From contig NZ_CP059900.1 of the NCBI RefSeq assembly GCF_014126825.1, positions 2,928,954 to 2,992,953 of the forward strand: 64,000 bases of DNA. Direction: 5' to 3'. Shown piece by piece: positions 1 to 11,777 of this stretch. This DNA is from Tomitella gaofuii (lineage in GTDB: Bacteria > Actinomycetota > Actinomycetes > Mycobacteriales > Mycobacteriaceae). The notes beneath the pieces were generated by a model that saw only the letters and a list, made by a program, of their open reading frames with translations, made no database searches and was not told the DNA's origin. How positions within the stretch are numbered: position 1 is the stretch's first letter; every line of letters begins with the position of its first letter. Position numbers and translations under genes: made by a program.

Positions 1-421
1 CCCGGCGCTTGCCCTCGAACGAGAACGGCCGGGTGACGACCCCGATGGTGAGCGCGCCGAGCTTGCGCGCGATGCTCGCCACGACCGGGGCCCCGCCGGT
101 GCCGGTGCCGCCGCCCTCACCGGCGGTGACGAAGACCATGTCCGCCCCCTTGAGGAGCTCTTCGATCTCGTCCTTGGCGTCCTCTGCGGCCCTGCGCCCC
201 ACCTCGGGGTCGGCACCGGCGCCGAGTCCGCGCGTGGAGTCGCGACCGACGTCGAGCTTGACGTCGGCATCGCTCATGAGCAGGGCCTGCGCATCGGTGT
301 TGATGGCAATGAACTCCACCCCCTTCAGTCCCTGCTCGATCATCCGGTTGACGGCGTTGACCCCACCGCCGCCGATTCCGACGACCTTGATGACGGCGAG
401 GTAATTGTGCGGGGGCGTCAT
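1..421 (-). CDS. ftsZ: Cell division protein FtsZ, N-terminal part (runs off window)
   Basis: Tubulin-like GTPase that polymerises into the cytokinetic Z ring. Only the first 140 residues are present; the gene continues beyond base 1. Visible features are the N-terminal strand [19 protein letters not shown], the loop [10 protein letters not shown], and the tubulin signature GGGTGTG that binds GTP phosphates. The ATG at 421 gives the usual actinobacterial beginning [13 protein letters not shown]. It is the last visible dcw gene, 250 bp downstream of ftsQ, with its own promoter-like sequence in the gap. Identity is essentially certain. Confidence 0.97.
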   Translation of the reverse strand, partial: MTPPHNYLAVIKVVGIGGGGVNAVNRMIEQGLKGVEFIAINTDAQALLMSDADVKLDVGRDSTRGLGAGADPEVGRRAAEDAKDEIEELLKGADMVFVTAGEGGGTGTGGAPVVASIARKLGALTIGVVTRPFSFEGKRR

Positions 422-529
422 GTGCTCTCGCCTTCCATGTTGCTCGATCTACGTCTGTCTTCCCGAAGCGTCCGGTGCTGCGACTGCGGCCGCCGCGTCG
501 CGGCGCGGCGCACATCCGACCCGAAAACC

Positions 530-563
530 CTCAACCTCAACCAAAGGGTTAGAGTTATGTCAA
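530..563 (-). promoter_or_regulatory. Putative ftsZ promoter region
   Basis: In the 250-bp ftsQ-ftsZ gap the minus strand reads TTGACA (558-563), a perfect -35 hexamer, followed by an AT-richer stretch with TAACTC, then GGTTGAGGTTGAGG. The surrounding DNA is much more GC-rich, so the island stands out. A consensus -10 at 17 bp is not obvious, so the exact start is unclear. Independent transcription of ftsZ from this gap is known in mycobacteria; its use here is inference. Confidence 0.5.
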
Positions 564-671
564 GTACCGAACTATGCGCAGACGCTATGCATCGCCGCGC
601 GCTGTTGCCAGGAGGCGCGCCGAACACGACGGAGTTTGCCTCCCCCGCCGCCGCCGCGCACCGCCCGACGC

Positions 672-1367
672 TCACTTGGTGGTGGGGAGATTGGGGCTCG
701 ACACGTCGACCGTCTGCCCCGGCTGCTGCAGGACCGCGAGCGCCACAGGCGCCTTGAGCCCGCTGCGCTCCACGCTCCCCCACACCAGCGTGCGGCCGTC
801 GGCGAGCCCGAAGGAGATGTCCGACGGCGAACCGACGTCGATCGACGTGATCTGCCCGCGCAGCTCCGGCGGCAGCCCGCCGACCACCTGCAGCACCGAA
901 CGGAGCAGCTCGGCGTCTCCGTGATCCGCCATGGTGATCTTGGGCAGCCCCGGCGGCGGTGGTTCCGCCGCGAAGTCGATCCCGGAACGGTCCAGCAGGT
1001 GGGGCCCGTCACCGGTGTCGCGGAACGCCACCGGCACCCGTTCCGTCACATCGACCCGGATCGTGGACGGGAACTCCCGGTGCACGCTCACCCGGGCGAC
1101 CCGCGCGATTCCGGCCACCCGGTGCGCGGCGGCGGAGGTGTCCACCTGCATCAGCGGGGTTCCCGCCGGCACCGCGAGTGCGGAGACGACCTCGGGCTCG
1201 GTCAACCGGTCCAGCCCCGTCACCTCGACCGTCCGCACCGACATCGCCGGAGTGAACCACAGCACGCCTACGGCCACGAGCGCCGCGGCCACCGCGGCGG
1301 TCACGGCCAGCAGCACCCGGTTGCGGCGACGCTGTGGCAGGACCGGGCGTCGCAGCAGACGCCTCAC
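672..1367 (-). CDS. ftsQ: Cell division protein FtsQ
   Basis: Bitopic divisome protein linking the early Z ring to septal peptidoglycan synthesis. It has 231 residues: a basic cytoplasmic tail ([14 protein letters not shown]), one transmembrane helix around residues 17-38, then an extracytoplasmic POTRA domain starting [19 protein letters not shown], and a beta domain ending SSPNLPTTK. The GTG start at 1367 overlaps the murC stop by 4 bp, implying translational coupling. The short cytoplasmic tail is compact compared with mycobacterial FtsQ. Position between murC and ftsZ is standard. Confidence 0.93.
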   Translation of the reverse strand: MRRLLRRPVLPQRRRNRVLLAVTAAVAAALVAVGVLWFTPAMSVRTVEVTGLDRLTEPEVVSALAVPAGTPLMQVDTSAAAHRVAGIARVARVSVHREFPSTIRVDVTERVPVAFRDTGDGPHLLDRSGIDFAAEPPPPGLPKITMADHGDAELLRSVLQVVGGLPPELRGQITSIDVGSPSDISFGLADGRTLVWGSVERSGLKAPVALAVLQQPGQTVDVSSPNLPTTK

Positions 1368-2914
1368 CGGCGCCCCCGGCTCCCGGCGGTGTCGTCACGC
1401 GCCGTGGACCCCAGGGCGGTCAGGATCTCGGGGCCCGACATCGTGATGTCGCCGGCGCCCATGGTGATCACCAGGTCGCCCGCCTGCGCCAACTCCGCGA
1501 TCTGGGCCGGCGCCGCGGACAGGTCGGGCTGGAAGTACGCGATGCTGGTGATCTTCTCTGCGATGAGCAGGCCGCTCACCCCCGCCACCGACCGCTCCCG
1601 TGCGCCGTACACGTCGAGCACCACTGCGATGTCCGCCAGGCTCAGCGCCGCTGCGAACTCCGCGGCGAATGCCGCCGTCCGCGAGTACAGGTGAGGCTGA
1701 AAGGCGACGATCACGCGGCCGTGTGCACCGGATCCGCGTGGGCCCACCATGTCGCGCGCCGCCTGGAGCACGGCCTCGACCTCCGTCGGATGGTGGGCGT
1801 AGTCGTCGATCACCCGCACACCCGCGACCTCTCCCCGCAGCTGGAAGCGACGGTGCACGCCGCCGAACCCCGCCAGGCCGTCGAGGGCCCGGTCCAGCGT
1901 CGCCCCGGCCTCCCGCGCGGCGAGGAGCGCGCCCACCGCATTGACCGCCATGTGGCGGCCGGCCACGGACAGCGTCATCGGCCGCGGATGGTCCTCGCCC
2001 GCGATCTGCAGCTCGCCGACGCCGCCCGCGCCCGTCGCCGTCCACCCGGCCAGGTGGGCGGCGACCGGCACGGGGCCCGTGTAGGCGGTGTGCGCGAACT
2101 CCGAGCTGTAGCCGAGCACCCGGACGCCCCGGGACAGCGAACGCTCGGCGAGGGCCGCCGCACCCGGGTCGTCGAGGCAGGCCACCAGCACGCCGCCCGA
2201 CTCGATGCGTTCGACGAAGTCGTCGAACACCCGTCGGTAGGCCTCGAGCGAACCGTAATGGTCGAGGTGATCCACATCGACGTTCGTGACGACGACGATG
2301 TGCGGCCGGTACTGCAGCAGCGACCCGTCGCTCTCGTCCGCCTCCGCCACGAACACCTCTCCCGTGCCGTGGTGGGCGTTGGTGCCGGACTCGTTGAGCT
2401 CCCCGCCGACGACGAACGACGGGTCCATCCGGCAGTGCTGCAGCGCGACGACGACCATCGACGTGGTCGAGGTCTTGCCATGGGTCCCCGTCACCAGCAG
2501 CGAACGGTAGCCGCGCATCAACGCCGCCAGGACCGCCGGCCGCAGCAGGACGTCGACGCCCCGCGCCGCCGCCGCCAGGAGCTCCGGGTTGTCCCGCGGG
2601 ATCGCGCTCAGTGTGGAGACGACCGACGTGGGCCCGCCCGGAAGCAGGTCCAGCGCCTCGGCCGCATGCCCGATCCGGACCTGCGCGCCGCCGGCGCGCA
2701 GCGCCAGCACGCCGCGCGACTCCTTGGCGTCGGTCCCCGACACCTGCCCGCCGCGGGCGAGGAGGATCCGTGCGATCCCGGACATCCCGGCCCCGCCGAT
2801 ACCGATCATGTGCACGCGTTCGAGGTGCGGGGGGAGCGCCGCGCGCTCCGCCGCATCGTCCGTCACCAAGGGGTCCGTCGTACCGTCGTGCACCGGCCCC
2901 GCGCCCCCGCTCAC
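1364..2914 (-). CDS. murC: UDP-N-acetylmuramate-L-alanine ligase MurC
   Basis: Cytoplasmic ATP-dependent Mur ligase adding L-alanine to UDP-MurNAc. The 516 residues contain the N-terminal Rossmann motif [15 protein letters not shown], the ATP-binding P loop [14 protein letters not shown], the central [17 protein letters not shown] region, and the C-terminal substrate domain with [17 protein letters not shown] start at 2914 overlaps the murG stop by 4 bp. The first ~30 residues are a loosely conserved extension. Full length for the family. Confidence 0.97.
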   Translation of the reverse strand: MSGGAGPVHDGTTDPLVTDDAAERAALPPHLERVHMIGIGGAGMSGIARILLARGGQVSGTDAKESRGVLALRAGGAQVRIGHAAEALDLLPGGPTSVVSTLSAIPRDNPELLAAAARGVDVLLRPAVLAALMRGYRSLLVTGTHGKTSTTSMVVVALQHCRMDPSFVVGGELNESGTNAHHGTGEVFVAEADESDGSLLQYRPHIVVVTNVDVDHLDHYGSLEAYRRVFDDFVERIESGGVLVACLDDPGAAALAERSLSRGVRVLGYSSEFAHTAYTGPVPVAAHLAGWTATGAGGVGELQIAGEDHPRPMTLSVAGRHMAVNAVGALLAAREAGATLDRALDGLAGFGGVHRRFQLRGEVAGVRVIDDYAHHPTEVEAVLQAARDMVGPRGSGAHGRVIVAFQPHLYSRTAAFAAEFAAALSLADIAVVLDVYGARERSVAGVSGLLIAEKITSIAYFQPDLSAAPAQIAELAQAGDLVITMGAGDITMSGPEILTALGSTARDDTAGSRGRR

Positions 2915-4095
2915 CGGCCCTGCCCCCGCACCGGGTCCTCATCGGCGCGCGCAGTGTGCGGATCCGTACCCGCCCCGCCGCCGCGCGCGGTGTCCACCAC
3001 GATCCGGGCGATGCGCCCCGCACTGTCGCGGTGCCCCGCGTCGCCGGCCGCGGCCGACATGGCGGCGAGCCGCTTGTCGTCGCGCAGCAGCGGCACCAGG
3101 CGGTCGAGCACCGCCTGCGCCGACAGGTCCTCGTCCCGCACCAGCATGCCGCCGCCCGCCTCCACCACGGGCAGCGCATTGAGTTCCTGTTCGCCGTTGC
3201 CGTGCGGCAGCGGCACATACAGCGCGGGCAAGCCCACCGCGGAGACCTCGGCCACGGTCATCGCACCGGCCCGGCAGATCACCGCGTCCGCCGCGGCGTA
3301 GGCCAGGTCCATCCGCGTGATGTAGGGCACCGCCACGTAGTCCGGGCCGCCCTCGGCGCGGTCCACACTGACGGAGTTCTTGGGCCCGTGCGCGTGCAGA
3401 ACGCCGATGCCCGCCGCCGACAGGTCGCGGGCCGCCTCCGTCACGGCCGTATTGAGCGAGTGCGCCCCTTGCGATCCGCCGAAGACGAGCACGGTGGGCG
3501 CGTCCGGGTCCAGCCCGAAGCTGGCGCGCGCCTGCGCGCGCAGTGCACCGCGGTCGAGGTCGGTGATGGCCCGGCGCAGCGGCATCCCCACCACCTCGGC
3601 GCGGGGCAGGCCCGAGCCGGGGACCGCCGCGAGAACGCGATCGGCCCCCCGCGCACCCGCCTTGTTGGCCAGCCCTGCGCTCGCATTCGCCTCGTGCACG
3701 ATGACCGGGGTGCGCCTCCGCCCCCCGACCAGTCCAGGCCGCGCCGCCAGGTAGGCGGGCAACGCGACGTACCCACCGAAGCCCACGACCACGTCGGCCC
3801 GGCAGGCGTCGAGGATCGCGCGCGTCCTGCGCACCGACTGCCGCAGCCGGCCTGGAAGGCGTGCCAGATCGGCGCTGGGCTTGCGCGGCAGCGGGACCGG
3901 CGGGATGAGTTCCAGCGGGTAGCCGCGCTCCGGCACCAGCGTGGTCTCCAGGCCGCGCTCGGTGCCGAGGACCGTGATCCGCGTGCCCGGGGCCAGTTCG
4001 GACACCGCGTCCGCCACGGCGAGCGCGGGCTCGACGTGCCCGGCCGTCCCGCCGCCCGCCACCACGACGGACAATGTGGAATCCGATCCGGTCAC
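2911..4095 (-). CDS. murG: Lipid II synthase (GlcNAc transferase) MurG
   Basis: Peripheral membrane GT28 glycosyltransferase converting lipid I to lipid II. The N-terminal domain carries the glycine-rich loop [20 protein letters not shown]; later come [11 protein letters not shown] and the C-terminal UDP-GlcNAc site around [21 protein letters not shown]. Start chosen as GTG at 4095, which overlaps the ftsW stop (4092-4094); a GTG one codon upstream is equally possible. The gene lies in frame with an upstream ftsW fragment because of frame breaks in ftsW, so a naive long ORF fuses both; they are separate proteins. 394 residues, normal length. Confidence 0.96.
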   Translation of the reverse strand: MTGSDSTLSVVVAGGGTAGHVEPALAVADAVSELAPGTRITVLGTERGLETTLVPERGYPLELIPPVPLPRKPSADLARLPGRLRQSVRRTRAILDACRADVVVGFGGYVALPAYLAARPGLVGGRRRTPVIVHEANASAGLANKAGARGADRVLAAVPGSGLPRAEVVGMPLRRAITDLDRGALRAQARASFGLDPDAPTVLVFGGSQGAHSLNTAVTEAARDLSAAGIGVLHAHGPKNSVSVDRAEGGPDYVAVPYITRMDLAYAAADAVICRAGAMTVAEVSAVGLPALYVPLPHGNGEQELNALPVVEAGGGMLVRDEDLSAQAVLDRLVPLLRDDKRLAAMSAAAGDAGHRDSAGRIARIVVDTARGGGAGTDPHTARADEDPVRGQGR

Positions 4096-5754
4096 CACCG
4101 GTCTCCTCGCTTCCTGCTCTCCGGGCCGCCGTGCTGAAACTGCGACGACCCGCCTTGTGGCCTGCGTGCACCCATGCCGGTCCGGCCGGCGCCGCCGCGC
4201 CCCGCCGCCGGCCCGCCGGGCGCCGCTCCACTCCGACGATACGGCGTTCCACCCGCGGGACGCCCGTGGGTGCCGCGGGGCTGGCGCAACCGTGCCTCCC
4301 GGGTGGGTTGGGCCCCCCGCGCCTGGCCCGACCGTGGCCCGCCGGCGCGCGCGGCCGCGTCGCCCGCCTGCGGCGCAGGTGCTGCTGGGCGCGTTGGGCC
4401 CGCTTGTCGTGTGTCGCGGCACGGACGACGCCGCCGCGCTCCGGCCGGTAGGGCTCCGGAAGCGGCAGCCGCAGCAGCTTCGGCAACCCGCGACTCCCGG
4501 CCCGAGCGCAGCGCCGCGACCGCCTCGGGTTCGTGTCTGGCCGCGTTGGCCATGAGCCCGAACGCAGCGAGCGTGATCGTCGTCGACGAGCCCCCGGCCG
4601 AGATGAGCGGCAGCTGCAGGCCGGTCACCGGCAGCAGACCCACCACATAGCCGATGTTGATGAACGCCTGCGCGATGGTCCACACGGTGATGCCGGCGAC
4701 GAGCAGGGCGCAGGAACGGGTCGGCCGAGCGGAGCATGATGCGCAGGCCGGCGTACGCGAACAGCACGAACAGCGCGATGACGACGAGCCCGCCGACCAG
4801 GCCCAGCTCCTCGCCGATGATCGCGAAGATGAAATCGTTGTGCGAGTTGGGCAGGTAGTTCCACTTGGCGCGGCTCTGGCCCGGCCCCCGGCCGAACAGC
4901 CCGCCGTCCGCCAGGGAGAACTTCGCCTGCAGCGCCTGGTAGCCGCCGTGCTTCGGGTCCGACCCGGGGTTGAGGAACGACTGGATGCGCTCGGCGCGGT
5001 AACCGGCCGAGAGGCCCAGGACCAGCGCCAGCGCGCCGCAGATCGCCGCCAGGACAGCGAACGACTTGACCGACAGTCCGGAGAACCACAGCAGGGCGCC
5101 GACGATGAGCGCGAGGGCGATCGTCGTCGACAGGTTCGGCTGGAGCATGACCAACGCGAACGTGAACACCGACACGAAGCCGAGCCGCAGCCGGGGATCG
5201 CCGAGCAGTCCCGGCATCGTCTTGCCGCGGGTGAGGATGTGCGCGCCCCAGATCACCAGGACGAGCTTCATCACCTCGGACGGCTGCAGCGAGAACGGAC
5301 CCAGGTCGATCCAGCGCCGGGCGCCCTGCACCTCGACGCCGATGCCCGGCACGAGGACGAGCACGAGCAGCAACACCGCGACGCCGATGGCCGGGGTGGC
5401 GAGCCGGCGCACCCACGACACCGGGACGCGCATCGCCAGGTAGAACAGCATGGCGCCGATGATCGAGTACATCAGCTGGCTGTTGAACATGCTGTACGCC
5501 GAGCCGTCCTCGGTGTACGAGGCCACGCTGGACGCGGAGAGCACCATCGCCAGGCCGGACAGGGTCAGCAGCGCTGTCACAGTGACGACGAGGTGGAAGG
5601 ACATCAGCGGCCCGCTCAGCCACACCGCGATCCCGCTGCGACCGCCCGCGGGTGCCCCGCCCGAGGCGGGCTTGCCGGCGGGCTGCGCCGCGCGGTCCGC
5701 CGATCCCCGCCGTGCGGCCTGTCCGGATTCTCCTGATCCCACGGGGCCGCTCAC
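4092..5754 (-). pseudogene. ftsW: Septal glycosyltransferase FtsW, interrupted by two frame breaks
   Basis: SEDS-family polytopic membrane glycosyltransferase that polymerises lipid II at the septum with PBP2/PBP3-type partners. From the GTG at 5754 the frame runs through SEDS helices and the [16 protein letters not shown] motif to LRSADPFLR. It then breaks at 4706-4708, where CCC replaces an expected CC; the next frame gives [38 protein letters not shown] and [13 protein letters not shown]. It breaks again near 4478-4485, after which a third frame gives [15 protein letters not shown], a motif conserved in mycobacterial FtsW tails. The last ~100 residues are low-complexity and a further shift is possible. 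Called pseudogene formally; because ftsW should be essential here, sequence error is more likely than real loss. Confidence 0.8.
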
Positions 5755-7250
5755 CCGCCCGGCTGCAGCCGGGCCACGGCGGCGGCGAAACGATCGCCGC
5801 GCTCGGCGTAGTCACGGAACATGTCCATCGAGGCCGCGGCAGGCGCGAGCAGGACCGTGTCTCCGGCGCGCGCATACTCCGCGGCGGCGGAGACCACTGC
5901 ATCCATCACGCCGCCCTCCCTCGCATCCGCATCCGTGCGGGACGTGTTGCTCGAGCCGGTCACCTCGCCATCTTCGCCCGCGGCGACCTCGGTGACGGGG
6001 ACATCGGGCGCGTGTCGCGCGAGGGCTTCCGCGATCACGGCCCGGTCGCGGCCGATGAGGACGACACCGGCGAGCCGCAGCGCCACCGCGGCGACCAGGT
6101 CGTCCACCGACGCACCCTTGAGCAGTCCCCCGGCGATCCACACCACGCGGCGCCGCCCGGCGATGGAGGCCAGGGCGGCATGCGGATTGGTGGCCTTCGA
6201 ATCATCCACGTAGTCGACCCCGGCGACGGTGGCCACGTGGGCGGCGCGGTGGGCGCCGACGGTGTGCGCCGCGAGCCCCGCGGCGACCGCATCGGCGCCG
6301 ATGCCGGCCGCCCGCGCCAGTGCCGCCGCGGCCAACGCGTCGAGCACCCCCGCGGAGCCGCCGGGCACGATGCGATCGGCCCCGACGAGCGCGACCGCGT
6401 CCCCCTGCGCCGCCCCGTCTCCCCCGTGCGCGCCGAACGCGCGATCGACGAGCATCCCGTCACGCACCCCCAGCTCGCCGGGGGCGGGCGCGCCGAGCCG
6501 GAAACCGACCGTCCGCGCCGCAGTCGACGTGCCGCTCAGCCCGGCCGCGACCGGGTCGTCGAGCCCCACCACGGCGACCCGCCCGCGCAGCACCTGCGCC
6601 TTGGCGCGCGTGTACGCGTCCATCCCCCCGTGCCAGTCCAAGTGGTCCTCGGCGATGTTGAGGACCACCGCGGCGTCCGGCACCACGGACGGCGCCCAGT
6701 GCAGCTGGAACGACGACAGCTCGACGGCGAGCACGTCCGCGCGCGTCTCCGCCGCCAGCGCGTCGAGGATCGGCAGGCCGATGTTCCCGCACGCCGCGGA
6801 GGCCACGCCCGCCGCCTGCAGGATCGACTGCAGCATCGAGGTGGTGGTGGTCTTGCCGTTGGTCCCGGTGACCGCCAGCCACCGGCGGGGCGGTCCGTAG
6901 ACCTGTGCCCGGTCGAGCCGCCAGGCCAGCTCCACGTCGCCCCACACCGGCACGCCCGCGCGCTCGGCCGCGGCGGCCAGCGCGTTGGCGGGCCGCCACC
7001 CCGGGCTGGTCACCACGAGCGCGTGGCCCGACATCCCGGCGGCGGCGTCGGCGGTGCCGAGCACGCGGCCGTGCTGCTCGTCTGCGGAACCCGCCGCGCC
7101 GTCGTCCACCAGGGTCACGGACGCCCCGAGCGCGGTCAGCGCCCGCGCGGCGGACCGGCCGGAGATGCCGGCGCCCGCCACCAGGACGGTGCCTCCCACC
7201 AGCTCGCGCGGGTCCGCCGGGCCGCCGGCCCGGTGGACGGGCGCGATCAC
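5751..7250 (-). CDS. murD: UDP-N-acetylmuramoylalanine-D-glutamate ligase MurD
   Basis: Cytoplasmic Mur ligase adding D-glutamate. The GTG start at 7250 overlaps the mraY stop by 4 bp; the longer upstream extension of this frame lies inside mraY and is not used. 499 residues: N-terminal nucleotide-binding motif [22 protein letters not shown] loop [15 protein letters not shown], the [12 protein letters not shown] block, and the C-terminal [14 protein letters not shown] motif typical of MurD. Ends [20 protein letters not shown]-like, as in the family. High certainty. Confidence 0.96.
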   Translation of the reverse strand: MIAPVHRAGGPADPRELVGGTVLVAGAGISGRSAARALTALGASVTLVDDGAAGSADEQHGRVLGTADAAAGMSGHALVVTSPGWRPANALAAAAERAGVPVWGDVELAWRLDRAQVYGPPRRWLAVTGTNGKTTTTSMLQSILQAAGVASAACGNIGLPILDALAAETRADVLAVELSSFQLHWAPSVVPDAAVVLNIAEDHLDWHGGMDAYTRAKAQVLRGRVAVVGLDDPVAAGLSGTSTAARTVGFRLGAPAPGELGVRDGMLVDRAFGAHGGDGAAQGDAVALVGADRIVPGGSAGVLDALAAAALARAAGIGADAVAAGLAAHTVGAHRAAHVATVAGVDYVDDSKATNPHAALASIAGRRRVVWIAGGLLKGASVDDLVAAVALRLAGVVLIGRDRAVIAEALARHAPDVPVTEVAAGEDGEVTGSSNTSRTDADAREGGVMDAVVSAAAEYARAGDTVLLAPAAASMDMFRDYAERGDRFAAAVARLQPGG

Positions 7251-8323
7251 GAGCCGACCGCCGTGAGGTACTCGCCGTAGAACAGCGCCAGACCCACCGC
7301 GCTCGCTATGCCCGCGAGCAGCCAGAACCGGATTATGACCGTCGTCTCCGGCCAGCCGCCCATCTCGAAGTGGTGGTGGAACGGCGCCATCCGGAACACT
7401 CGGCGCCCGCTGGTGCGGAACACCGCGATCTGGATGACCACCGAGGCTGCCTCCGCCACGAAGAGGGCGCCGAGCACGACCGCGAGCAGCTCGGTCTTGG
7501 TGGTCACCGACAGCCCGGCGATGAGCCCGCCCAGCGCCAGCGAGCCGGTGTCGCCCATGAAGATCTTGGCCGGCGCGGCATTCCACCACAGGAAACCCAG
7601 GCAGGCGGCGCCCGCAGCCGCGGCGATGAGCGCCAGGTCCAGCGGTTGGTCCACGTGGTAGCAGCCCACCGCCGCCTCGGCGTCGATCCTCGAGCACGCG
7701 TTGCGGTATTGCCAGAACGTGATGATCACGTACGCGCCCAGCACCATCGACATGGCGCCGGCCGCCAGTCCGTCGAGCCCGTCGGTGAAGTTGACCGCGT
7801 TGGACCACGCGCTGACCAGCACGAGGCAGAAGATGACGAACACGACGCCGTTCATCGTCACCGTGTCGATGTCACGGACGTACGACAGCGCCGCGTCCCC
7901 TTCGGTGTACACCCAACGCAGGACGAGCACGGCGAAGATGACGGCGGCGATGAGCTGGCCCACCGTCTTCGCCGTCTTGTTCAGCCCCAGGTTGCGCTGC
8001 TTGCGCACCTTGAGGAAGTCGTCGAGGAAGCCGACGATGCCCAGCACTGTCGCCAGCCCCAGCACCAGCAGGCCCGACGCGGACGGCCCCTCGGCCTCCA
8101 ACCCGATGCCGACCAGGTGTGCACACCAGTAGCCGGCCCACATGCCGACGATGATGGCGACGCCGCCCATCGTGGGCGTCCCCCGCTTGGCCTTGTGGCT
8201 CTCCGGCCCCTCCACGCGGATCTCCTGGCCGAAACCCTGGCGCGAGAACACCTTGATCAGCAGCGGGGTGAGCAGGATGGCGACCAGCAGCGCCACGCCG
8301 CCGGAGATGAGGATCAGTCTCAC
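7247..8323 (-). CDS. mraY: Phospho-MurNAc-pentapeptide translocase MraY
   Basis: Polytopic membrane enzyme forming lipid I from UDP-MurNAc-pentapeptide and undecaprenyl phosphate. 358 residues with about ten hydrophobic segments; cytoplasmic motifs include [12 protein letters not shown], the aspartate-rich [15 protein letters not shown], and [13 protein letters not shown] with the conserved histidines. The GTG at 8323 ([13 protein letters not shown]) was chosen because it overlaps the murF stop and matches homologue beginnings; the 15-residue upstream extension lies in murF. Confidence 0.97.
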   Translation of the reverse strand: MRLILISGGVALLVAILLTPLLIKVFSRQGFGQEIRVEGPESHKAKRGTPTMGGVAIIVGMWAGYWCAHLVGIGLEAEGPSASGLLVLGLATVLGIVGFLDDFLKVRKQRNLGLNKTAKTVGQLIAAVIFAVLVLRWVYTEGDAALSYVRDIDTVTMNGVVFVIFCLVLVSAWSNAVNFTDGLDGLAAGAMSMVLGAYVIITFWQYRNACSRIDAEAAVGCYHVDQPLDLALIAAAAGAACLGFLWWNAAPAKIFMGDTGSLALGGLIAGLSVTTKTELLAVVLGALFVAEAASVVIQIAVFRTSGRRVFRMAPFHHHFEMGGWPETTVIIRFWLLAGIASAVGLALFYGEYLTAVGS

Positions 8324-9840
8324 GCGTGCTCCTCCTCCTGCGCCAGCAGCGACTCCGCCACCGTCCACAGCCCCACGGCCTGGGACGCCTTCACCAGCAC
8401 GATGTCGCCCGGCTCCACCTCGGAACGCAGCAGCGCCAGCGCCGCGTCGGCGTCCGGGACCAGCATCGCCTCATCGCCCCACGACCCCTCCATGACGGCC
8501 CCCTTGTGCAGCGCCTCCATGGTGCGGGCCGCGCCGACCGCGACGATCTTCGACACGTCGAAGCGCACCGCTGCACGCCCGATCGCGTCGTGTTCGATGA
8601 TCGCGTCCTCGCCGAGTTCCGCCATCTCCCCGAGCACCGCCCACGTGCGCCGCTTGCCGCGCGGCGGCATCGGCACCCCGTGTGCGGGCGCGGTGCACGA
8701 CATCGCAGCGAGGGCGCGCAGTGCGGCACGCACCGAGTCCGGGTTGGCGTTGTAGGAATCGTTGATGACGGTGACCGCGTCGGGACGCGTGCGCACATCC
8801 ATCCGCCGGGCCGACGACGCGTGCGCTCCGCTCAGCGCCGCGGCGACCTGCGGGACGTCCAGGCCGCATTCGAGACCGACGGCCGCCGCCGCCAGCGCGT
8901 TGCCCACCTGGTGTTCACCGTGCACCGCCAGGGACACGCCGGCGGATCCGGCCGCACATTCGAGGGTGAACGCGGCCCGCGCCTCGCCGTCGAGCACGAC
9001 GCCCGCGGCGCGGATGTCGGCGGACTCGGACTGCCCCACCGTCACCACCCTCGCCGTCGTGCGCGCGGCCATCGCGGCGACGCGGGTGTCGTCCGCATTG
9101 AGCACGGCCACTCCCCCCTCCGCCGCCGACGGCAGCGCCTCGACCAGTTCTCCCTTGGCCTGCGCGATGGCATCCCGGGAACCGAACTCCCCCAGGTGGG
9201 CGGTGCCGACGTTGAGCACCACCCCGATACGGGGCGGTGCGATGCCCGCGAGCCTGCGTATGTGCCCCGCACCGCGGGCGGACAGCTCCAGCACCAGGGA
9301 CCGGGTGGACCCGTCCGCCTGCAGCGCCGTCCACGGGTGGCCGAGCTCGTTGTTGAACGAACCGGGCGGCGCCACGACCGGACCGAGCGGCCGGAGCACC
9401 GCCGCGATGAGATCCTTGGTGGAGGTCTTGCCCGACGATCCGGTGACGCCGATGACGTCCATGCCCGCCCCGGCCAGCTCCGTCACGCTCCGGTACGCGA
9501 GCCGCGCCAGCGCGTCGAGGACGGCGGCGGCCGAGCCGTCCACATCGTTGTCGAAGGTCACCGCACCGGCGACGACGAGATCGGGGCGGGGCTCCACGAC
9601 GATCGCAGGGACTCCCACGGCGCGCGCCGCGAGCACCGCGACCGCCCCCGCGTCGACCGCCGCGGCCGCGTGATCGTGGCCGTCGGACCGTGCGCCGCGG
9701 AGGGCGAGGAACAACCCGCCCGGCGACACCTTGCGCGAGTCGAACTCGACGGCACCCGTCACCTGCGCGTGCGGGTCCGGCACGTCGGCCAGCCGCCCGC
9801 CCACGGCGTCGGCGACCTGCGCCAGCGTCATCGGAATCAC
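8320..9840 (-). CDS. murF: UDP-MurNAc-tripeptide-D-Ala-D-Ala ligase MurF
   Basis: Cytoplasmic Mur ligase adding D-Ala-D-Ala to complete the pentapeptide. 506 residues: N-terminal [14 protein letters not shown] and substrate domain, P loop [35 protein letters not shown], and the C-terminal [16 protein letters not shown] motif diagnostic of MurF. GTG start at 9840 overlaps the murE stop; an ATG three codons further in is an alternative. Confidence 0.96.
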   Translation of the reverse strand: MIPMTLAQVADAVGGRLADVPDPHAQVTGAVEFDSRKVSPGGLFLALRGARSDGHDHAAAAVDAGAVAVLAARAVGVPAIVVEPRPDLVVAGAVTFDNDVDGSAAAVLDALARLAYRSVTELAGAGMDVIGVTGSSGKTSTKDLIAAVLRPLGPVVAPPGSFNNELGHPWTALQADGSTRSLVLELSARGAGHIRRLAGIAPPRIGVVLNVGTAHLGEFGSRDAIAQAKGELVEALPSAAEGGVAVLNADDTRVAAMAARTTARVVTVGQSESADIRAAGVVLDGEARAAFTLECAAGSAGVSLAVHGEHQVGNALAAAAVGLECGLDVPQVAAALSGAHASSARRMDVRTRPDAVTVINDSYNANPDSVRAALRALAAMSCTAPAHGVPMPPRGKRRTWAVLGEMAELGEDAIIEHDAIGRAAVRFDVSKIVAVGAARTMEALHKGAVMEGSWGDEAMLVPDADAALALLRSEVEPGDIVLVKASQAVGLWTVAESLLAQEEEHA

Positions 9841-11543
9841 TCGTCGTCCTCGTTCTTCGCCATCGTCTCCGCCCGTCGCACCGGGTCCCCGGCGCCCGCA
9901 CCGTCTTCGGCGGCCGGCACTCTGTGCCGCTCGATCGCCGCCGCCACCACTTCCCTGTCGTCGAACGGGTGGATCACACCGCCCGCATTCTGGCCCGTCT
10001 CGTGGCCCTTGCCCGCGACCAGGATCGTGTCACCTGCCCGCGCCCAGGACACGGCCAGGTCGACGGCCGCCGCGCGGTCCCCCTCTTCCCGGATCTCCGC
10101 GCCGACGCCGCCACGCACGGCCTCCCGTGCACCGTCGATCAGCGCCGCACGGATCGCCGCCGGGTCTTCGCTGCGCGGATTGTCATCGGTGACCACGACC
10201 AGTTCCGCGCCGCGGGCCGCGACCGCGCCCATGCGGGGACGCTTGCCCGCGTCCCGGTCGCCGCCCGCCCCCACCACCACGGCCAGCCTGCCGGACGTCT
10301 GCGCCCGCAACGTGGCGATCACGGCCTCCAGCGCGCCGGGTTTGTGCGCGTAGTCGACCACGGCGAGGAAAGACTGGCCGCGGTCGATCCGCTCGAGCCG
10401 GCCCGGCACCGCGACCGAGGCGAGTCCGCCCGCCGCCGTGCCCGCGCCGACGCCCACCGCGTCGAGGATCGCGAACGCCACCAGCGCGTTGGCCGCGTTG
10501 AATCGGCCCGGCAGCGGAAGCGACACCGCGGACTCGCGGCCGCCGGGCGCACGCACCGCGAAGTGCTGCATGCCGGTCCGGTCGACGGTGGACGCCCCCG
10601 CGTACCACTCTGCCGCCACGGTGGTCTCGGTGTGTCCCCGCGATTCCGGCTCGGTGCACACCGTCGTCGTGGACACCGGCGGCGCGGACCGAGCCAGCGC
10701 GGCCATCCGGCGGCCCCACTCGTCGTCGACGCACACCACCGCCGCGGAGGCGCGCACACCGGAGCCCGGTGCGAACAGCCGTGCCTTTGCGGCGAAGTAG
10801 TCCTCCATGTCGCGGTGGAAATCGAGGTGGTCCTGCGAGAGGTTGGTGAAGCCCGCGACGGCGAACGAACAGCCGTCGACGCGCCCCAGCGCCAACGCGT
10901 GGCTGGACACCTCCATGACCACCGCGTCCACCCCCTGTTCGACCATCACCGCCAGCAGCGCCTGCAGGTCCGGGGCCTCGGGGGTGGTGAGCGCGCTCGG
11001 CGTCCGGCGCCCGTCGATCCGTGTCTCCACGGTGCCGATCAGGCCCACCCGATGGCCGGCGGCCATCAACCCGGCCTCCACCAGGTAGGAGGTCGTCGTC
11101 TTGCCCGCCGTCCCCGTCACGCCGATGAGCGCGACCGAATGCGACGGTTCCCCGTAGACCGTCGACGAGACCGCGCCCAGCACCGATCGCGGCTGCTCGT
11201 GCACCAGCACCGCTATCCCGCCGGCGATCTCCGACTCGTCGATCATCCGGGCCCCCGCCGGGTCGGTCAGCACCGCGACGGCGCCACGGGACACCGCGTC
11301 CGCCGCGAAGGCCGCCCCGTGCGCGCGTCCCCCCGGAAGTGCGGCGAAGAGGTCGCCCGGAAGTGCGTCCTGCCCGCGCAGCACCACACCGGTGACCGTC
11401 GCCTGCGCCACGTCTTCCGGCGTCCCGCCGCCGGTCAGCGTCACCGTCGCGGGAGCGATACCCGCCGCCGTGCACACGTCGGCCAGCGCCGTACGCGGCG
11501 GGTGCGCAGGACGCAGCCGCCCTGAACCTGGTTCCTCTGCCAC
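9837..11543 (-). CDS. murE: UDP-MurNAc-L-Ala-D-Glu:meso-DAP ligase MurE
   Basis: Cytoplasmic Mur ligase adding meso-diaminopimelate. The meso-DAP-selecting motif DNPRSEDP is present (within [15 protein letters not shown]), so the peptidoglycan is predicted to be A1-gamma type. The P loop is [14 protein letters not shown]. 568 residues, with an N-terminal extension and a low-complexity C-terminal tail. GTG start at 11543, preceded by GGAGG nine bases upstream. First gene of the tightly coupled murE-ftsQ run, separated from pbpB by a 234-bp gap in which no gene is seen. Confidence 0.96.
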   Translation of the reverse strand: MAEEPGSGRLRPAHPPRTALADVCTAAGIAPATVTLTGGGTPEDVAQATVTGVVLRGQDALPGDLFAALPGGRAHGAAFAADAVSRGAVAVLTDPAGARMIDESEIAGGIAVLVHEQPRSVLGAVSSTVYGEPSHSVALIGVTGTAGKTTTSYLVEAGLMAAGHRVGLIGTVETRIDGRRTPSALTTPEAPDLQALLAVMVEQGVDAVVMEVSSHALALGRVDGCSFAVAGFTNLSQDHLDFHRDMEDYFAAKARLFAPGSGVRASAAVVCVDDEWGRRMAALARSAPPVSTTTVCTEPESRGHTETTVAAEWYAGASTVDRTGMQHFAVRAPGGRESAVSLPLPGRFNAANALVAFAILDAVGVGAGTAAGGLASVAVPGRLERIDRGQSFLAVVDYAHKPGALEAVIATLRAQTSGRLAVVVGAGGDRDAGKRPRMGAVAARGAELVVVTDDNPRSEDPAAIRAALIDGAREAVRGGVGAEIREEGDRAAAVDLAVSWARAGDTILVAGKGHETGQNAGGVIHPFDDREVVAAAIERHRVPAAEDGAGAGDPVRRAETMAKNEDDE

Positions 11544-11777
11544 CGAGGGCGGCCTCCCTTCTCATCCCGCAGCCGTCGTCCGGCCCCTGTTTCCGTCGTC
11601 CATGCGTACCGGCCCGACATCGGCCGGTCTGCGGCCGGTCAGGCCGACCGTGGCACTACCGCCGAACCCGTACGAGGCCACAGATTACCGGCATCGGAAC
11701 ATCGCCCCGACCACGCCGCACCGGTCGTCGCCGGGATGTGATCCGCAGCGCACCGACACGGCGCGCACCGCGCCCGC

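Noticed and set aside
2911-5754. A single 947-residue open frame spanning ftsW and murG, suggesting a fusion protein
   Set aside because: The middle section is out of frame with respect to conserved FtsW motifs, and murG has its own GTG start overlapping the ftsW stop in another frame. The fusion is a product of the frame breaks.
8326-10353. Long plus-strand open frames antisense to murF and murE (and similar ones throughout)
   Set aside because: High GC removes stop codons from shadow frames; translations are Arg/Pro/His-rich without domains, while the opposite strand encodes full Mur ligases.
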